Notes: generated by a model from the letters alone, not told the origin. 64,000 nucleotides of DNA from CAKSQF01 sp963628435 (GCA_963628435.1 CAVGEY010000003.1:1-64000); one strand, 5' to 3'; positions 8,701-18,343 are shown, counted from the first letter of the stretch. Numbers and translations are program-made.

Positions 8701-9909
8701 ATGTTTCAGAAAAAAGAATGTGTTGCAATGCTTCTCGCGGGCGGACAGGGCAGCCGTCTTTACGCACTGACCGAAAAGACCGCGAAACCCGCTGTTTCGT
8801 TCGGCGGCAAATACCGAATAATCGACTTCACTCTCTCGAACTGCATAAATTCGGGTATCGACACCGTGGGTGTGCTGACGCAGTATCAGCCGCTCGTGCT
8901 TAACGAATACATCGGAAACGGCGCGCCGTGGGATCTCGACCGCAACATGGGCGGCGTTATGGTGCTGCCGCCGTATCAGAAGATGAGCGGGACCGACTGG
9001 TACAAGGGTACCGCTAACGCGATTTATCAGAATCTCGCCTACATAGACAGATACGATCCCGACTATGTGCTTGTTCTGTCGGGCGACCACATCTACAAGA
9101 TGGACTATTCGGCAATGCTCGATTTCCACAAGGAAAAGAACGCCGACTGCACGATAGCCGTTCTGTCGGTGCCGATTGAGGAGGCATCGAGATTCGGCAT
9201 CATGAACACCGACGATGACGACAAGGTCTACGAGTTCGAGGAAAAGCCGAAACATCCGAAATCGACAAAAGCGTCGATGGGAATCTACATTTTCAGCTAC
9301 AAGAAGCTGCGCAAATATCTCATATCCGACGAGGCCGACGAAAACTCGTCAAACGATTTCGGCAAGAATGTCATTCCCGCAATGCTTTCGGCAGGCGAAA
9401 GACTTTACGCGTATCCTTTCAGGGGATACTGGAAAGATGTCGGAACGATCTCCTCTCTCTGGGAGGCGAACATGGATCTGCTCGGAAATCCTCCGGAATT
9501 CAAGCTGCATGACAAGAGCTGGCGCATATTCTCGAGATCCGAATCGGATCCCGGTCAGTATATCGGCGACGGAGCGAAGATTACCGATTCGTTCGTAACC
9601 GAAGGCTGCGAGATTTACGGAACGGTCGAACATTCGGTGCTCGGAAACGGCGTTACGGTTGCGCCCGGCGCGATTGTACGCGACAGCGTGATTATGGAAA
9701 ACACCAAAATCGGTGAGGGAGCGATTGTCGAATATTCGATAGTCGCCGCCGACACCGAAATCGGCAGCGACGCGAAGGTCGGTGTGCGCCGCGGGGACGA
9801 CGGCAAAATCACCGTTCTCGGCTCGGGGCTTAAACTGCCCGCAGGCACGAAGATCGACGGCGGACTGATGGTCAACGAAAAGAAGCTCGAAGAGCTTATC
9901 AACGCGTAA
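8701..9909 (+). CDS. glgC: Glucose-1-phosphate adenylyltransferase (catalytic subunit)
   Basis: The 402-residue enzyme makes ADP-glucose from ATP and glucose 1-phosphate, the committed step of glycogen synthesis. The nucleotide-binding loop LLAGGQGSRLYALT and the sugar-nucleotide pocket (GKYRIIDF, LSGDHIYKMD) are intact in the N-terminal Rossmann-like domain. The C-terminal third forms the left-handed beta-helix with hexapeptide turns. It is followed 14 bases later by glgD, as in other Firmicutes where GlgC and GlgD form a heteromer. No separate terminator or clear promoter lies between glgB and glgC. Confidence 0.97.
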   Translation: MFQKKECVAMLLAGGQGSRLYALTEKTAKPAVSFGGKYRIIDFTLSNCINSGIDTVGVLTQYQPLVLNEYIGNGAPWDLDRNMGGVMVLPPYQKMSGTDWYKGTANAIYQNLAYIDRYDPDYVLVLSGDHIYKMDYSAMLDFHKEKNADCTIAVLSVPIEEASRFGIMNTDDDDKVYEFEEKPKHPKSTKASMGIYIFSYKKLRKYLISDEADENSSNDFGKNVIPAMLSAGERLYAYPFRGYWKDVGTISSLWEANMDLLGNPPEFKLHDKSWRIFSRSESDPGQYIGDGAKITDSFVTEGCEIYGTVEHSVLGNGVTVAPGAIVRDSVIMENTKIGEGAIVEYSIVAADTEIGSDAKVGVRRGDDGKITVLGSGLKLPAGTKIDGGLMVNEKKLEELINA

Positions 9910-9923
9910 GGGAGGGAAGAGTT

Positions 9924-11060
9924 ATGGCAAACGCATCCGGAATTATTTTTTCAAATCTGCACGATCAGAATGTCGCGGAGCTGACGAGGCGCCGCACGAT
10001 GGCATCGATTCCGTTCGGCGGAAGATACCGTCTTGTCGATTTCCCTCTTTCCAACATGGTCAACGCGGGTATCAGAAACGTGTCGATAATCACCCACTAC
10101 AACTATCAGTCGCTGATGGACCATGTGGGCTCGGGCAAGGACTGGGATCTCGCAAGACGCACGGGCGGTCTTAAGATTCTGCCTCCCTATATCGCCGCAT
10201 ACTCAAGCTACGCGGCAAGCGAACTTTACGAGAACAGACTGACCGCGCTTATGTCGATAAGCAGCGCGATTTCGAATATGCCCGGCGAATACATCGTGAT
10301 GTCCGACTGCGACAGTATATGCAACATCGACCTTGACGATATGATAGAAAAGCACATAAAATCGGGCGCGAAAATCACATTCGCGATCAAAAAGATAAAT
10401 CTTACCCCCGAAAACTGCGACAACTACAATATCGTGATGTCGGACACCGACGGCAGCATCACAGACATAATCACCCATCCGAAGAATGTCGCGGGCGAGC
10501 ATGACGTCAACATCAATATCGCGGTTGCCGACAAGAACTATCTCGAAACCGTGCTTCTCGACGCATCGGCACACGGATACACGAGCCTTACGCGCGATGT
10601 CATCGTTCGCAATCTTTCGAGAGAAAAGTTCATGGTCTACCGCTTTAACGGATTTTTCGCCAACATCACATCGATGAACGATTATTTCGACTGCAATATG
10701 TCGCTGCTCGACAAGGCGAACAGGGAAAATCTGTTCAAAATCAAGAACCGTCCGATTCTCACCAAGGTCAGAAACAGCGCGCCGACAAAATATTCGGACG
10801 ACTGCTCGGTCAGAAATTCGATGATTGCCGACGGCTGCATAATCGACGGCACGGTTGAAAATTCGATTCTTTTCCGCGGCGTAAAGGTCGGAAAAGGCTC
10901 GGTCGTAAAGAATTCGATTCTCTTTCAGGATACGACGACAGGCGAAAACGTCAGCCTGAACTGCGTTATTGCCGACAAAAATGTCGTCATTCGTGACGGA
11001 GTAACCTTATCGGGCCATCAAACCATGCCCATATATATTGACAAAGGCAAGCTGATTTGA
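9924..11060 (+). CDS. glgD: GlgD, non-catalytic partner of ADP-glucose pyrophosphorylase
   Basis: The 378-residue protein is related to GlgC, with a nucleotidyltransferase-like domain and a C-terminal beta-helix. The GlgC phosphate loop (GGxGxRL) is missing; the region reads SNLHDQNVAELTRRRTMA, so it is unlikely to be catalytic. In Bacillus-type systems GlgD raises the activity of GlgC in a complex. The gene is preceded by GGGAGGG. Its last codons contain a strong promoter for glgA. Confidence 0.95.
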   Translation: MANASGIIFSNLHDQNVAELTRRRTMASIPFGGRYRLVDFPLSNMVNAGIRNVSIITHYNYQSLMDHVGSGKDWDLARRTGGLKILPPYIAAYSSYAASELYENRLTALMSISSAISNMPGEYIVMSDCDSICNIDLDDMIEKHIKSGAKITFAIKKINLTPENCDNYNIVMSDTDGSITDIITHPKNVAGEHDVNINIAVADKNYLETVLLDASAHGYTSLTRDVIVRNLSREKFMVYRFNGFFANITSMNDYFDCNMSLLDKANRENLFKIKNRPILTKVRNSAPTKYSDDCSVRNSMIADGCIIDGTVENSILFRGVKVGKGSVVKNSILFQDTTTGENVSLNCVIADKNVVIRDGVTLSGHQTMPIYIDKGKLI

Positions 11061-11066
11061 TATAAT
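11038..11066 (+). promoter_or_regulatory. glgA promoter overlapping the glgD stop codon
   Basis: TTGACA (11038-11043), 17 bases, TATAAT (11061-11066) with an extended -10 TGA: a full-consensus promoter whose -35 and spacer are the last codons of glgD. It gives glgA an independent start of transcription. Confidence 0.85.
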
Positions 11067-11152
11067 TGTGACTGTGTAAACGGGAAAAACAGGAAAACCG
11101 ACAACGGGAGAAGAAAAATTCGGCTCCTTAAAAGAAAGGTCTGGTCATAAAT

Positions 11153-12583
11153 ATGAAGATACTTTATATCGGCGGAGAGGCCGTACCATTCGTATCCACA
11201 GGCGGACTCGGCGACGTGCTCGGCTCACTGCCGGCGGCGATAAAAAAAGCCGACGGCGAAAACGATGTCAGAGTGGTCATTCCGCTTCACGCGAAAATCC
11301 CGCAGTTCTGGAGAGATAAAATGACGGTTGCCGCGTCATTCGATCTGCATCTTTCGTGGCGTGTTCAGCATGCCGAGGTCATGCAGCTTGAAAAAGACGG
11401 CGTTATCTATTATTTCATCGGCAACGACTATTATTTCAACCGCGGAAATGTCTACGGCGAATACGATGACGGCGAACGCTTCGCGTTTTTCTGCAAGGCG
11501 GCTGTCGAAATGCTGCCGCGCATCGGATTCACCCCCGATCTGCTCCACGCGAACGACTGGCAGTCGGCGCTTTCGATAATCTATCTGCGCAAACAGCAGA
11601 ATTATCCGAACACGAGAACGGTCTACACCATTCACAACATCGAGTATCAGGGCAAATTCCCGAAAGAAATCATCGGCGATGTTTTCTCGCTCTGGGACAC
11701 CGATCTGCCCGATCTCGAATATGACGGCTGCATAAATCTCACGAAGGGCGCGATTGTCTGCTGCGACAAGCTGACAACCGTCAGCCAGAGATACAGCGAG
11801 GAAATCCGCACTCCCTACTATGCCTACGGACTTGCCGACATCATTTCGGCTTATTCGGGCAAGTGCTGCGGAATCATTAACGGAATCGACACCGATTATT
11901 ACAATCCGATGACCGACGGTGTCATGACCGGAAAACATTACGGCGCGGCATACAGGACATTCGCGGGAAAAGCCGACAACAAGGCGAAACTGCAGGCCGA
12001 GCTCGGTCTGCCCGTAGATCCCGACAAGCCGCTTATCGCGATGGTAACCCGTCTTGTTCCCCCGAAGGGACTCGATCTCGTTCGCGCGATGCTCGGCGAG
12101 ATTATGCAGGGCGAGTCGCAGTTCGTGGTGCTCGGTACCGGCGAATACGATTACGAGGACTTTTTCAGACGGCTTGAGGGATATTATCCCGACAAGGTGC
12201 GCGCGCTCATAAAATTCGACAAGGAGATGTCGAGAAAAATCTACGCGGGCGCCGACATCTTCCTGATGCCGAGCCAATCGGAGCCGTGCGGTCTGTCGCA
12301 GATGATTGCCTGCCGCTACGGCGCGGTTCCTGTTGTAAGAGAGACCGGCGGACTCTACGACACCATAAAGGCGTTCGACCCGACAACCGGCGAGGGCAAC
12401 GGCGTAACATTCTACGCGTTCAATCCCTACGAGATGAAGGACGCGGTCGGCCGTGCGCTCAGACTCTATTATGACAAACCGCTCTGGAAAAAACTCGTGA
12501 AGAACGCGATGAACAGCGATTTTTCATGGGGCGCATCCGCCGAAAAGTATATCGGGCTTTACCGTTCGATGTTCGGCGCATAA
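11153..12583 (+). CDS. glgA: Glycogen synthase (GT5), with K15 replaced by Ser
   Basis: The 476-residue GT5 glycosyltransferase extends alpha-1,4-glucan from ADP-glucose. Two Rossmann domains are clear: the N-terminal STGGLGDVLGSLP, the C-terminal PSQSEPCGLSQ with the catalytic Glu, and the RETGGLYDT loop. At position 15, aligned without gaps to E. coli GlgA, the conserved KTGGL lysine is Ser (VSTGGL). That lysine is implicated in ADP-glucose binding, so the substitution is notable. Other motifs are intact and the context is fully glycogen-related. An AAAGG site precedes the start. Confidence 0.95.
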   Translation: MKILYIGGEAVPFVSTGGLGDVLGSLPAAIKKADGENDVRVVIPLHAKIPQFWRDKMTVAASFDLHLSWRVQHAEVMQLEKDGVIYYFIGNDYYFNRGNVYGEYDDGERFAFFCKAAVEMLPRIGFTPDLLHANDWQSALSIIYLRKQQNYPNTRTVYTIHNIEYQGKFPKEIIGDVFSLWDTDLPDLEYDGCINLTKGAIVCCDKLTTVSQRYSEEIRTPYYAYGLADIISAYSGKCCGIINGIDTDYYNPMTDGVMTGKHYGAAYRTFAGKADNKAKLQAELGLPVDPDKPLIAMVTRLVPPKGLDLVRAMLGEIMQGESQFVVLGTGEYDYEDFFRRLEGYYPDKVRALIKFDKEMSRKIYAGADIFLMPSQSEPCGLSQMIACRYGAVPVVRETGGLYDTIKAFDPTTGEGNGVTFYAFNPYEMKDAVGRALRLYYDKPLWKKLVKNAMNSDFSWGASAEKYIGLYRSMFGA

Positions 12584-12613
12584 GAGCATAAGATACGGAT
12601 AAAAATCAATGCA

Positions 12614-12660
12614 GCAATGCGGTGCCGCATGGTCGCGGCACTGCATTGCTTGTTGTAGTT
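12614..12660 (+). terminator. Hairpin after glgA, likely terminator
   Basis: Arms 12614-12628 and 12635-12649 pair over 15 bp with one G-U pair and a 6-base loop. The following T tract is interrupted (TTGTTGTAGTTT), so termination may be partial. Confidence 0.65.
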
Positions 12661-12678
12661 TAATAACGCGATTTATAC
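12650..12678 (+). promoter_or_regulatory. Weak candidate promoter for glgP
   Basis: TTGTTG, 17 bases, TTATAC directly after the glgA hairpin. Both boxes are poor matches; read-through from glgA is an alternative. Confidence 0.3.
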
Positions 12679-12735
12679 GCCGCGAGGCGGTCGACGGAAA
12701 GATGTCGGCAAGAACAGAAAGGATTTTTCAAAGAG

Positions 12736-15255
12736 ATGGCGAAAACAGCTAAAAAAACCGAAAACGGCGACATTTCGGTACCCGAAAAAGTTAAAACGAT
12801 TAAAATGACCAAAAAAGCGGTAAAACAGTCGAAAGAGCTGATGCTGCGTCGGGAAATCACCGACAAACTGTCGAGAGTTTTCGGCACAACGCCCGAGGAG
12901 GCGAATCCCGATCAGATTTACAAGGCGGTTCTGCTGTCGGTAAAGGATATTCTCTCGCACAAGCGCACCGAATTCAAGCAGAATGTCAAAAATCAGGAGG
13001 GGAAAAAGGTATATTACCTCTGCATGGAGTTTTTGATAGGCAAATCCTTAAAAAACAATCTCTGCAATCTCGGCATCGAGGAGGAGTATGCGAAAATTCT
13101 CAAATCGTGGGGATATGATATTGAGGATCTCTACGAGCATGAGGACAATCCCGGACTCGGCAACGGCGGACTCGGCAGACTTGCCGCCTGCTTTATGGAC
13201 GCGCTGACATCGCTCGATTATTCGGCTACCGGATTTTCGATTCTCTACGAGTACGGCTTTTTCAAGCAGAAAATCGTCGACGGACAGCAGATTGAGCTTC
13301 CCGACATCTGGCTCCCGTCGGGCGAATGTTGGCTCGTTCCGCGTACCGACAAGACCTGCACCGTCCGTTTCGGCGGAAATGTCAGCGAAAAATGGACAAA
13401 CGGCAAGTGCGAGATTATCCACACCGACTACACCGAAGTTCAGGCGGTACCCTACGATATTATGATTTCGGGCGCCGATTCGGAGGCGGTAAACTCGCTG
13501 CGCCTCTGGAAAGCGGTCAAGACGAATCAGTTTAATATGGGACTTTTCTCGCAGGGCGACTATTTTCAGGCGCTCGAAGAGTCGAACAAGGCCGAAATCA
13601 TTTCAAAGGTGCTTTATCCCGCCGACAACCATGACGGCGGCAGAACGCTGCGCCTGAAGCAGCAGTATTTCCTTGTCTGCGCATCACTTCAGTCGATTAT
13701 CGCCGACCATCTGCGCGGCTACGGCACGCTCGAAAATTTTGCCGACAAGGTTGCGATCCATATCAACGACACACATCCCGCGCTCGTAGTTCCCGAACTC
13801 ATCCGTATTCTCATCGACACCTACTCCTATTCGTGGGAGGACGCGTGGGACATAGTAACGAAAACGGTAAGCTACACAAATCACACCGTTCTGCCCGAGG
13901 CGCTCGAAACATGGGACGAGGGACTGTTCAGATATGTCATGCCCCGTATCCATCAGATAGTCTGCGAAATCAACCGCCGCTTCTGCGCCGATCTCTGGAA
14001 CAGATATCCCGGAGACTGGGACAGAATCACGCACATGTCGATTATCGCCAATAACAGAGTGAAGATGGCGAATCTGTCGGTTGTCGGCTCGCATACGGTA
14101 AACGGCGTTTCCAAGCTCCATTCGGACATACTGAAAAAGACGGTGTTCTCGGATTTCCACGACTACACCCCCGAAAAGTTCACCAATGTAACAAACGGCA
14201 TCGCGCACCGCCGCTGGCTCTGCTACTCGAATCCCGGACTCTGCTCTCTGCTTGACGAGACAATCGGCACAGATTACAGAAAATCGCCCGAAAAGATGTC
14301 GGATTTTCTGAAATACAAAGACGACACCGCCGTGCTTGACCGTCTTTACGAAATCAAGCGCGAAAACAAGCTGCGTTTCTCGAATTGGTATGCCGAAAAG
14401 AGCGGAATTTTAATCGATCCCGACTCGATTTTCGATGTCCATGTAAAGCGCATGCACGAATATAAGCGTCAGATGCTGAACGTTCTGAGAATAATCTCCT
14501 ATTACGAGAAGCTGAAGGAAAATCCGGATGCCGATGTTCAGCCGCAGACATTTATTTTCGCCGCCAAAGCCGCACCCTCATATTTTATCGCCAAACAGAC
14601 GATCAGACTTATAAACGAAATTGCCGCCGAAATCGAAAAGGACAAGAAAATCGGCGAAAAGATGAAGGTTGTGTTCGCCGAGGACTACAATGTGTCGCTT
14701 GCCGAAACTCTCATTCCCGCCGCCGACATTTCCGAGCAGATTTCGCTTGCGGGCAAAGAGGCGAGCGGTACCGGCAACATGAAGCTGATGATAAACGGCG
14801 CGCTCACTCTCGGAACGCTTGACGGAGCGAATGTCGAGATTGCCGAAACGGTCGGCCCCGACAATGTCTATATTTTCGGACTTACGACTCCCGAGGTCGA
14901 CGATCTCTGGAGAAGAGGATATCATTCGATAGACTACTATAACGGCGACAGCACGCTCAAAAAGGCGGTCGACAGCCTCAAGGCCGGCTTCAACGGAGTC
15001 GGATTTGCAGATTTCTACAACTATCTGCTGATGGGACCGGGCGTTCCCGATCCGTATATGTGCCTTGCCGATTTCGAGAGCTATCTCGCAAAGCACGGTC
15101 AGCTGCTTGCCGACTATACCGACAGACGCGGATTTATGAAGAAATCGCTTGTCAATATCGCATCTGCGGGCAGATTCTCCGCCGACCGCGCGATTCGCGA
15201 ATATGCCGAAAACATCTGGCACATAAAGCCGATAAAAGCCGAAAACAACAAATAA
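12736..15255 (+). CDS. glgP: Glycogen phosphorylase
   Basis: The 839-residue GT35 enzyme releases glucose 1-phosphate from glycogen ends. PLP is held by K683 in GTGNMKLMINGAL, and the surrounding EASGTGNMK and GTLDGANVE motifs are complete. The length is normal for the family. The ribosome site (AAAGGA) is about 12 bases from the ATG, longer than elsewhere in the window. The first 35 residues are Lys-rich and variable. It follows glgA after a partial terminator and precedes the GH13 gene, so breakdown genes sit behind synthesis genes. Confidence 0.97.
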   Translation: MAKTAKKTENGDISVPEKVKTIKMTKKAVKQSKELMLRREITDKLSRVFGTTPEEANPDQIYKAVLLSVKDILSHKRTEFKQNVKNQEGKKVYYLCMEFLIGKSLKNNLCNLGIEEEYAKILKSWGYDIEDLYEHEDNPGLGNGGLGRLAACFMDALTSLDYSATGFSILYEYGFFKQKIVDGQQIELPDIWLPSGECWLVPRTDKTCTVRFGGNVSEKWTNGKCEIIHTDYTEVQAVPYDIMISGADSEAVNSLRLWKAVKTNQFNMGLFSQGDYFQALEESNKAEIISKVLYPADNHDGGRTLRLKQQYFLVCASLQSIIADHLRGYGTLENFADKVAIHINDTHPALVVPELIRILIDTYSYSWEDAWDIVTKTVSYTNHTVLPEALETWDEGLFRYVMPRIHQIVCEINRRFCADLWNRYPGDWDRITHMSIIANNRVKMANLSVVGSHTVNGVSKLHSDILKKTVFSDFHDYTPEKFTNVTNGIAHRRWLCYSNPGLCSLLDETIGTDYRKSPEKMSDFLKYKDDTAVLDRLYEIKRENKLRFSNWYAEKSGILIDPDSIFDVHVKRMHEYKRQMLNVLRIISYYEKLKENPDADVQPQTFIFAAKAAPSYFIAKQTIRLINEIAAEIEKDKKIGEKMKVVFAEDYNVSLAETLIPAADISEQISLAGKEASGTGNMKLMINGALTLGTLDGANVEIAETVGPDNVYIFGLTTPEVDDLWRRGYHSIDYYNGDSTLKKAVDSLKAGFNGVGFADFYNYLLMGPGVPDPYMCLADFESYLAKHGQLLADYTDRRGFMKKSLVNIASAGRFSADRAIREYAENIWHIKPIKAENNK

Positions 15256-15277
15256 GCATTCTTATGACAGACAAACC

Positions 15278-15305
15278 GCCGTCTGCCCGAAAGGCCGCAG
15301 ACGGC
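15278..15305 (+). other. Intercistronic hairpin between glgP and the GH13 gene
   Basis: A perfect 9-bp inverted repeat (15278-15286 with 15297-15305, 10-base loop) lies in the 63-base gap. It has no T tract, so it is more likely an RNA stability element than a terminator. Confidence 0.5.
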
Positions 15306-15318
15306 GAAAGAGGAATCT

Positions 15319-17280
15319 ATGACAACAGCCGAAATCCCGTTTGAACTCGCAAAAGAAATAAAATTCACTAAAAAAGCCGAAAAGACCGAGAATGCCGGTC
15401 TTTTCGGTGTTTTTGACTATGACGACAGCCTGTCTTTCGAGATTACGGCTCCGCGCGAACTCGGTCTGTTCAGACCGAAGATTGTCTTTTACCGGGATGA
15501 CGACAGCCGCGAATTATCGTTTGATTTTGAGGAAATTGTCAACGAAAATCCGATTCTCCCGGACGGCGGCTTCGACGCCGACGACTATACCCGCGAAAAA
15601 TTCGTCTGCGGAATCAAAATGAGCGAGCTCTGTCCCGACGGTGAGAGAAGCGCTCTGCTCTGGTACAGCGTCATATCCGACAGCGGATACGGAAGGCTGC
15701 GTCTTTCATGCTCGAAAAGCTCATACCGTCCGATTGCGGCCGCCGAATACGCGCCCTATGACGGCTTTCAGCTTACCGTGCGCGACGCCGCCGATGAGCC
15801 GAAGTGCGCGGCGGGCGGTATAATCTATCATGTTTTCGTCGACCGCTTCGCGAAATCGAAAAAGAGTCTGCCGATTCGCGAGGACGCCGTTCTCGATGAA
15901 GATTGGGAGAACGGGATCCCCGAATATGCCGAGGTGCGCGGCGGATTTGTCAGAAACAACCGATTTTTCGGCGGCTCGCTGTGGGGTGTCATCGAAAATC
16001 TCGACTATCTCGCCGCTCTCGGCGTGAGTCTTATCTATCTTTCGCCGATTTTCGAGGCATACTCGAATCACAAATACGACACGGGCGACTATATGAAGGT
16101 CGATGAGATGTTCGGCGGCGATGAGGCACTCTCCGAACTGATAAAGGCGGCAAAAGAGAGGAAAATCGGCATAATTCTTGACGGCGTTTTCAATCACACG
16201 GGCGCGGACAGCCGATATTTCAACAAATTCGGACGCTATGACGGTGTCGGAGCATATCAGAGCAGCGAGTCGGAATATTATAAATGGTACGAATTTTCAA
16301 AGTATCCCGACAAATACCGCTGTTGGTGGGGAATAGACATTCTGCCCGCCGTTACCACATCCGAGCCGTCCTATATCGATTTTATCTGCGGAGAGGACGG
16401 CGTTCTGGCGAAATATACACGAATGGGGCTTTCGGGATGGCGGCTCGATGTCGCCGATGAGCTCGGCGAGCCTTTTCTTGAAGCACTCCGCCGCAGAGTC
16501 AAGGCGGAAAATCCGAACGCGGTGATATTCGGCGAGGTCTGGGAGGACGCGTCGAACAAGGTCGCCTACGGCAGACGGCGAAAATATTTCAGGGGCGGTC
16601 AGCTCGACTCGGTCATGAACTATCCTCTCCGCGACGGGATAATAAAATTTGTAAAATACGGCGACAAATCGGCACTTTTCGAGGCGAGCGCACTGCTCTA
16701 TTCGCACTATCCGAAATCGACAAGCGACATTCTCATGAATCATCTCGGCACACACGACACCGACCGGATATTAACCGTGCTTGCGGGTGAACCCGAAAAC
16801 GGCAGAAGCTCATCCGAACTCGCGCGCGCCGAAATGACCGACACAGAGCGGAAAAACGGAATAAAACTGCTGAAACTCTGCCTGATGCTCGTCTATACGA
16901 TGCCCGGAATTCCCTGCATATATTACGGCGACGAGGCGGGGATGGAGGGATATCACGATCCGTTCAACCGCATGCCGTTTGTCAGAGAGCGCGCCGATTC
17001 CGACCTTACCCGTTTCTATGCCGAAATGGGCAGAATCAGAAGATCGGAGCCGCTGCTTGCCTACGGTTATTTTGAGGTTGACGAGGACACGCCCGACGGC
17101 GTATTCTCGTACAGACGCTTTGACGGGGATGATTTTCTTGCCGTCGCGGTCAATGTGTCGGACAAATCTTACACGCTTGACACCGGCGGAGAGACGGCGG
17201 TTGATCTTATGAGCGGAAAAGTTTCCGGAAAATTTGTCATTTCGCCGAAAAACGGCATAATTATAAGAAAAAAACGGTAA
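15319..17280 (+). CDS. GH13 alpha-amylase/neopullulanase-like enzyme
   Basis: The 653-residue protein has an N-terminal beta-rich region (about 1-165), resembling the starch-binding domain of neopullulanase-type enzymes, and a GH13 barrel. Catalytic residues are D377 (GWRLDVADE), E406 (FGEVWED) and D480 (GTHDTDR). No signal peptide is seen, so it likely acts on glycogen-derived or imported maltodextrins in the cytosol. It is 63 bases after glgP and probably co-transcribed. Neopullulanase, cyclomaltodextrinase or alpha-glucosidase cannot be told apart here. Confidence 0.9.
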   Translation: MTTAEIPFELAKEIKFTKKAEKTENAGLFGVFDYDDSLSFEITAPRELGLFRPKIVFYRDDDSRELSFDFEEIVNENPILPDGGFDADDYTREKFVCGIKMSELCPDGERSALLWYSVISDSGYGRLRLSCSKSSYRPIAAAEYAPYDGFQLTVRDAADEPKCAAGGIIYHVFVDRFAKSKKSLPIREDAVLDEDWENGIPEYAEVRGGFVRNNRFFGGSLWGVIENLDYLAALGVSLIYLSPIFEAYSNHKYDTGDYMKVDEMFGGDEALSELIKAAKERKIGIILDGVFNHTGADSRYFNKFGRYDGVGAYQSSESEYYKWYEFSKYPDKYRCWWGIDILPAVTTSEPSYIDFICGEDGVLAKYTRMGLSGWRLDVADELGEPFLEALRRRVKAENPNAVIFGEVWEDASNKVAYGRRRKYFRGGQLDSVMNYPLRDGIIKFVKYGDKSALFEASALLYSHYPKSTSDILMNHLGTHDTDRILTVLAGEPENGRSSSELARAEMTDTERKNGIKLLKLCLMLVYTMPGIPCIYYGDEAGMEGYHDPFNRMPFVRERADSDLTRFYAEMGRIRRSEPLLAYGYFEVDEDTPDGVFSYRRFDGDDFLAVAVNVSDKSYTLDTGGETAVDLMSGKVSGKFVISPKNGIIIRKKR

Positions 17281-17294
17281 ATCTTAACAACAGG

Positions 17295-17323
17295 TTAACA
17301 ATTCGGGAATATACTGATATATC
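17295..17323 (+). promoter_or_regulatory. Candidate promoter of the MBL-like lipoprotein
   Basis: TTAACA (17295-17300), 17 bases, TATATC (17318-17323), 108 bases before the start codon. Confidence 0.5.
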
Positions 17324-17431
17324 GAAAAGGCGCGGTATTCGAATCGTGAAATGCCGAAATCCGAAAGCGACCGATTGAAGCTCGCAAAAAACGCGCCGAC
17401 CTTATTTTTTCAAACGAAAGGGAAAAGTATT

Positions 17432-18343
17432 ATGAAAATGAGAAAAATTCTTTCGGTTATGCTTGCGGCGCTTATGCTCGTATCGTTTGCCGCCTGCTCG
17501 AAAATCGAAAACGGCGGAGAAACCGACAAGAACACCGACACAACCGAGGTTGTTGACAATGAGGTAAAGATGAAGTTTCTGAAAGCGGGCAGATCGTCCT
17601 GCATTATCATCCGCACCCCGTCGGGCAATATCATGATTGATGCCGCCGCCGACGACAAGACCGATAAAATCATAACCTATCTTGCCGAAAAGGAAATCAC
17701 CGAAATCGACTATCTCATCATAACAAACTATTCCAAGAAGCATATCGGCGGTATCCCCACCCTGCTTTCATATCAGGCACTCAAAATCAAGAATGTGATT
17801 GTTCCGTCATATACGAAGTCAAGCTCGACCTATGATCTTTTCTCGAACGCGATTTCGACCGCGGGAATCACTCCGACAACGGTTGCCGAAAACACCGAAC
17901 TCACACTCGGCGATGTCAAAATCGGGCTTTATGTCGCTCACAAGGACTACTCGACGGCAGATGACGAGAATGACGAGAGCAACTCGATGGCGGTTACAAT
18001 CAGCTACGGCGAAAAATCATTCCTTATGACATCGCGTATCAAGGGCGAGAGAGTAACCGAACTGCTCACCGATCTCGGCGGCAAGACATTCGACCTTATC
18101 ACCGTTCCGAACTACGGCATCTACGACAGCGCATACGACAATCTGTTTACCGCGCTGGGCGCTAAATATGCGGTTGCGTTCTGCTCGAACAATACCGAAA
18201 AGACTCAGATGGATGTCAAGACGATCACAAAGCTCACCGAAGCGAAAACATCTGTTTACGCGACACGCGACGGCAGCGTTGAGGTCAAAATGACTAAAAA
18301 CGACATCTCGGTCAACGGCACGCCGATAAACAGCGTGGAATAA
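17432..18343 (+). CDS. Lipoprotein with ComEC-type metallo-beta-lactamase fold lacking the metal site
   Basis: The 303-residue protein has a lipoprotein signal (1-21, C22 likely lipidated), a short Thr/Asp-rich linker, and a domain like the extracellular MBL domain of ComEC (about 46-280). The metal ligands are gone: the usual THxDxDHIGG reads TNYSKKHIGG (98-107), the usual TGD reads TSR (about 200-202), and the usual HHGS reads NYGI (227-230). It is probably not a nuclease and could be a binding protein. ATG 17432 has an AAAGGG site; an upstream in-frame ATG at 17351 would spoil the signal peptide. Confidence 0.8.
   Translation: MKMRKILSVMLAALMLVSFAACSKIENGGETDKNTDTTEVVDNEVKMKFLKAGRSSCIIIRTPSGNIMIDAAADDKTDKIITYLAEKEITEIDYLIITNYSKKHIGGIPTLLSYQALKIKNVIVPSYTKSSSTYDLFSNAISTAGITPTTVAENTELTLGDVKIGLYVAHKDYSTADDENDESNSMAVTISYGEKSFLMTSRIKGERVTELLTDLGGKTFDLITVPNYGIYDSAYDNLFTALGAKYAVAFCSNNTEKTQMDVKTITKLTEAKTSVYATRDGSVEVKMTKNDISVNGTPINSVE

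Noticed and set aside
12660..12887. Antisense hydrophobic frame over the glgP start
   Set aside because: No ribosome site or promoter; it mirrors the Lys-rich glgP N-terminus.
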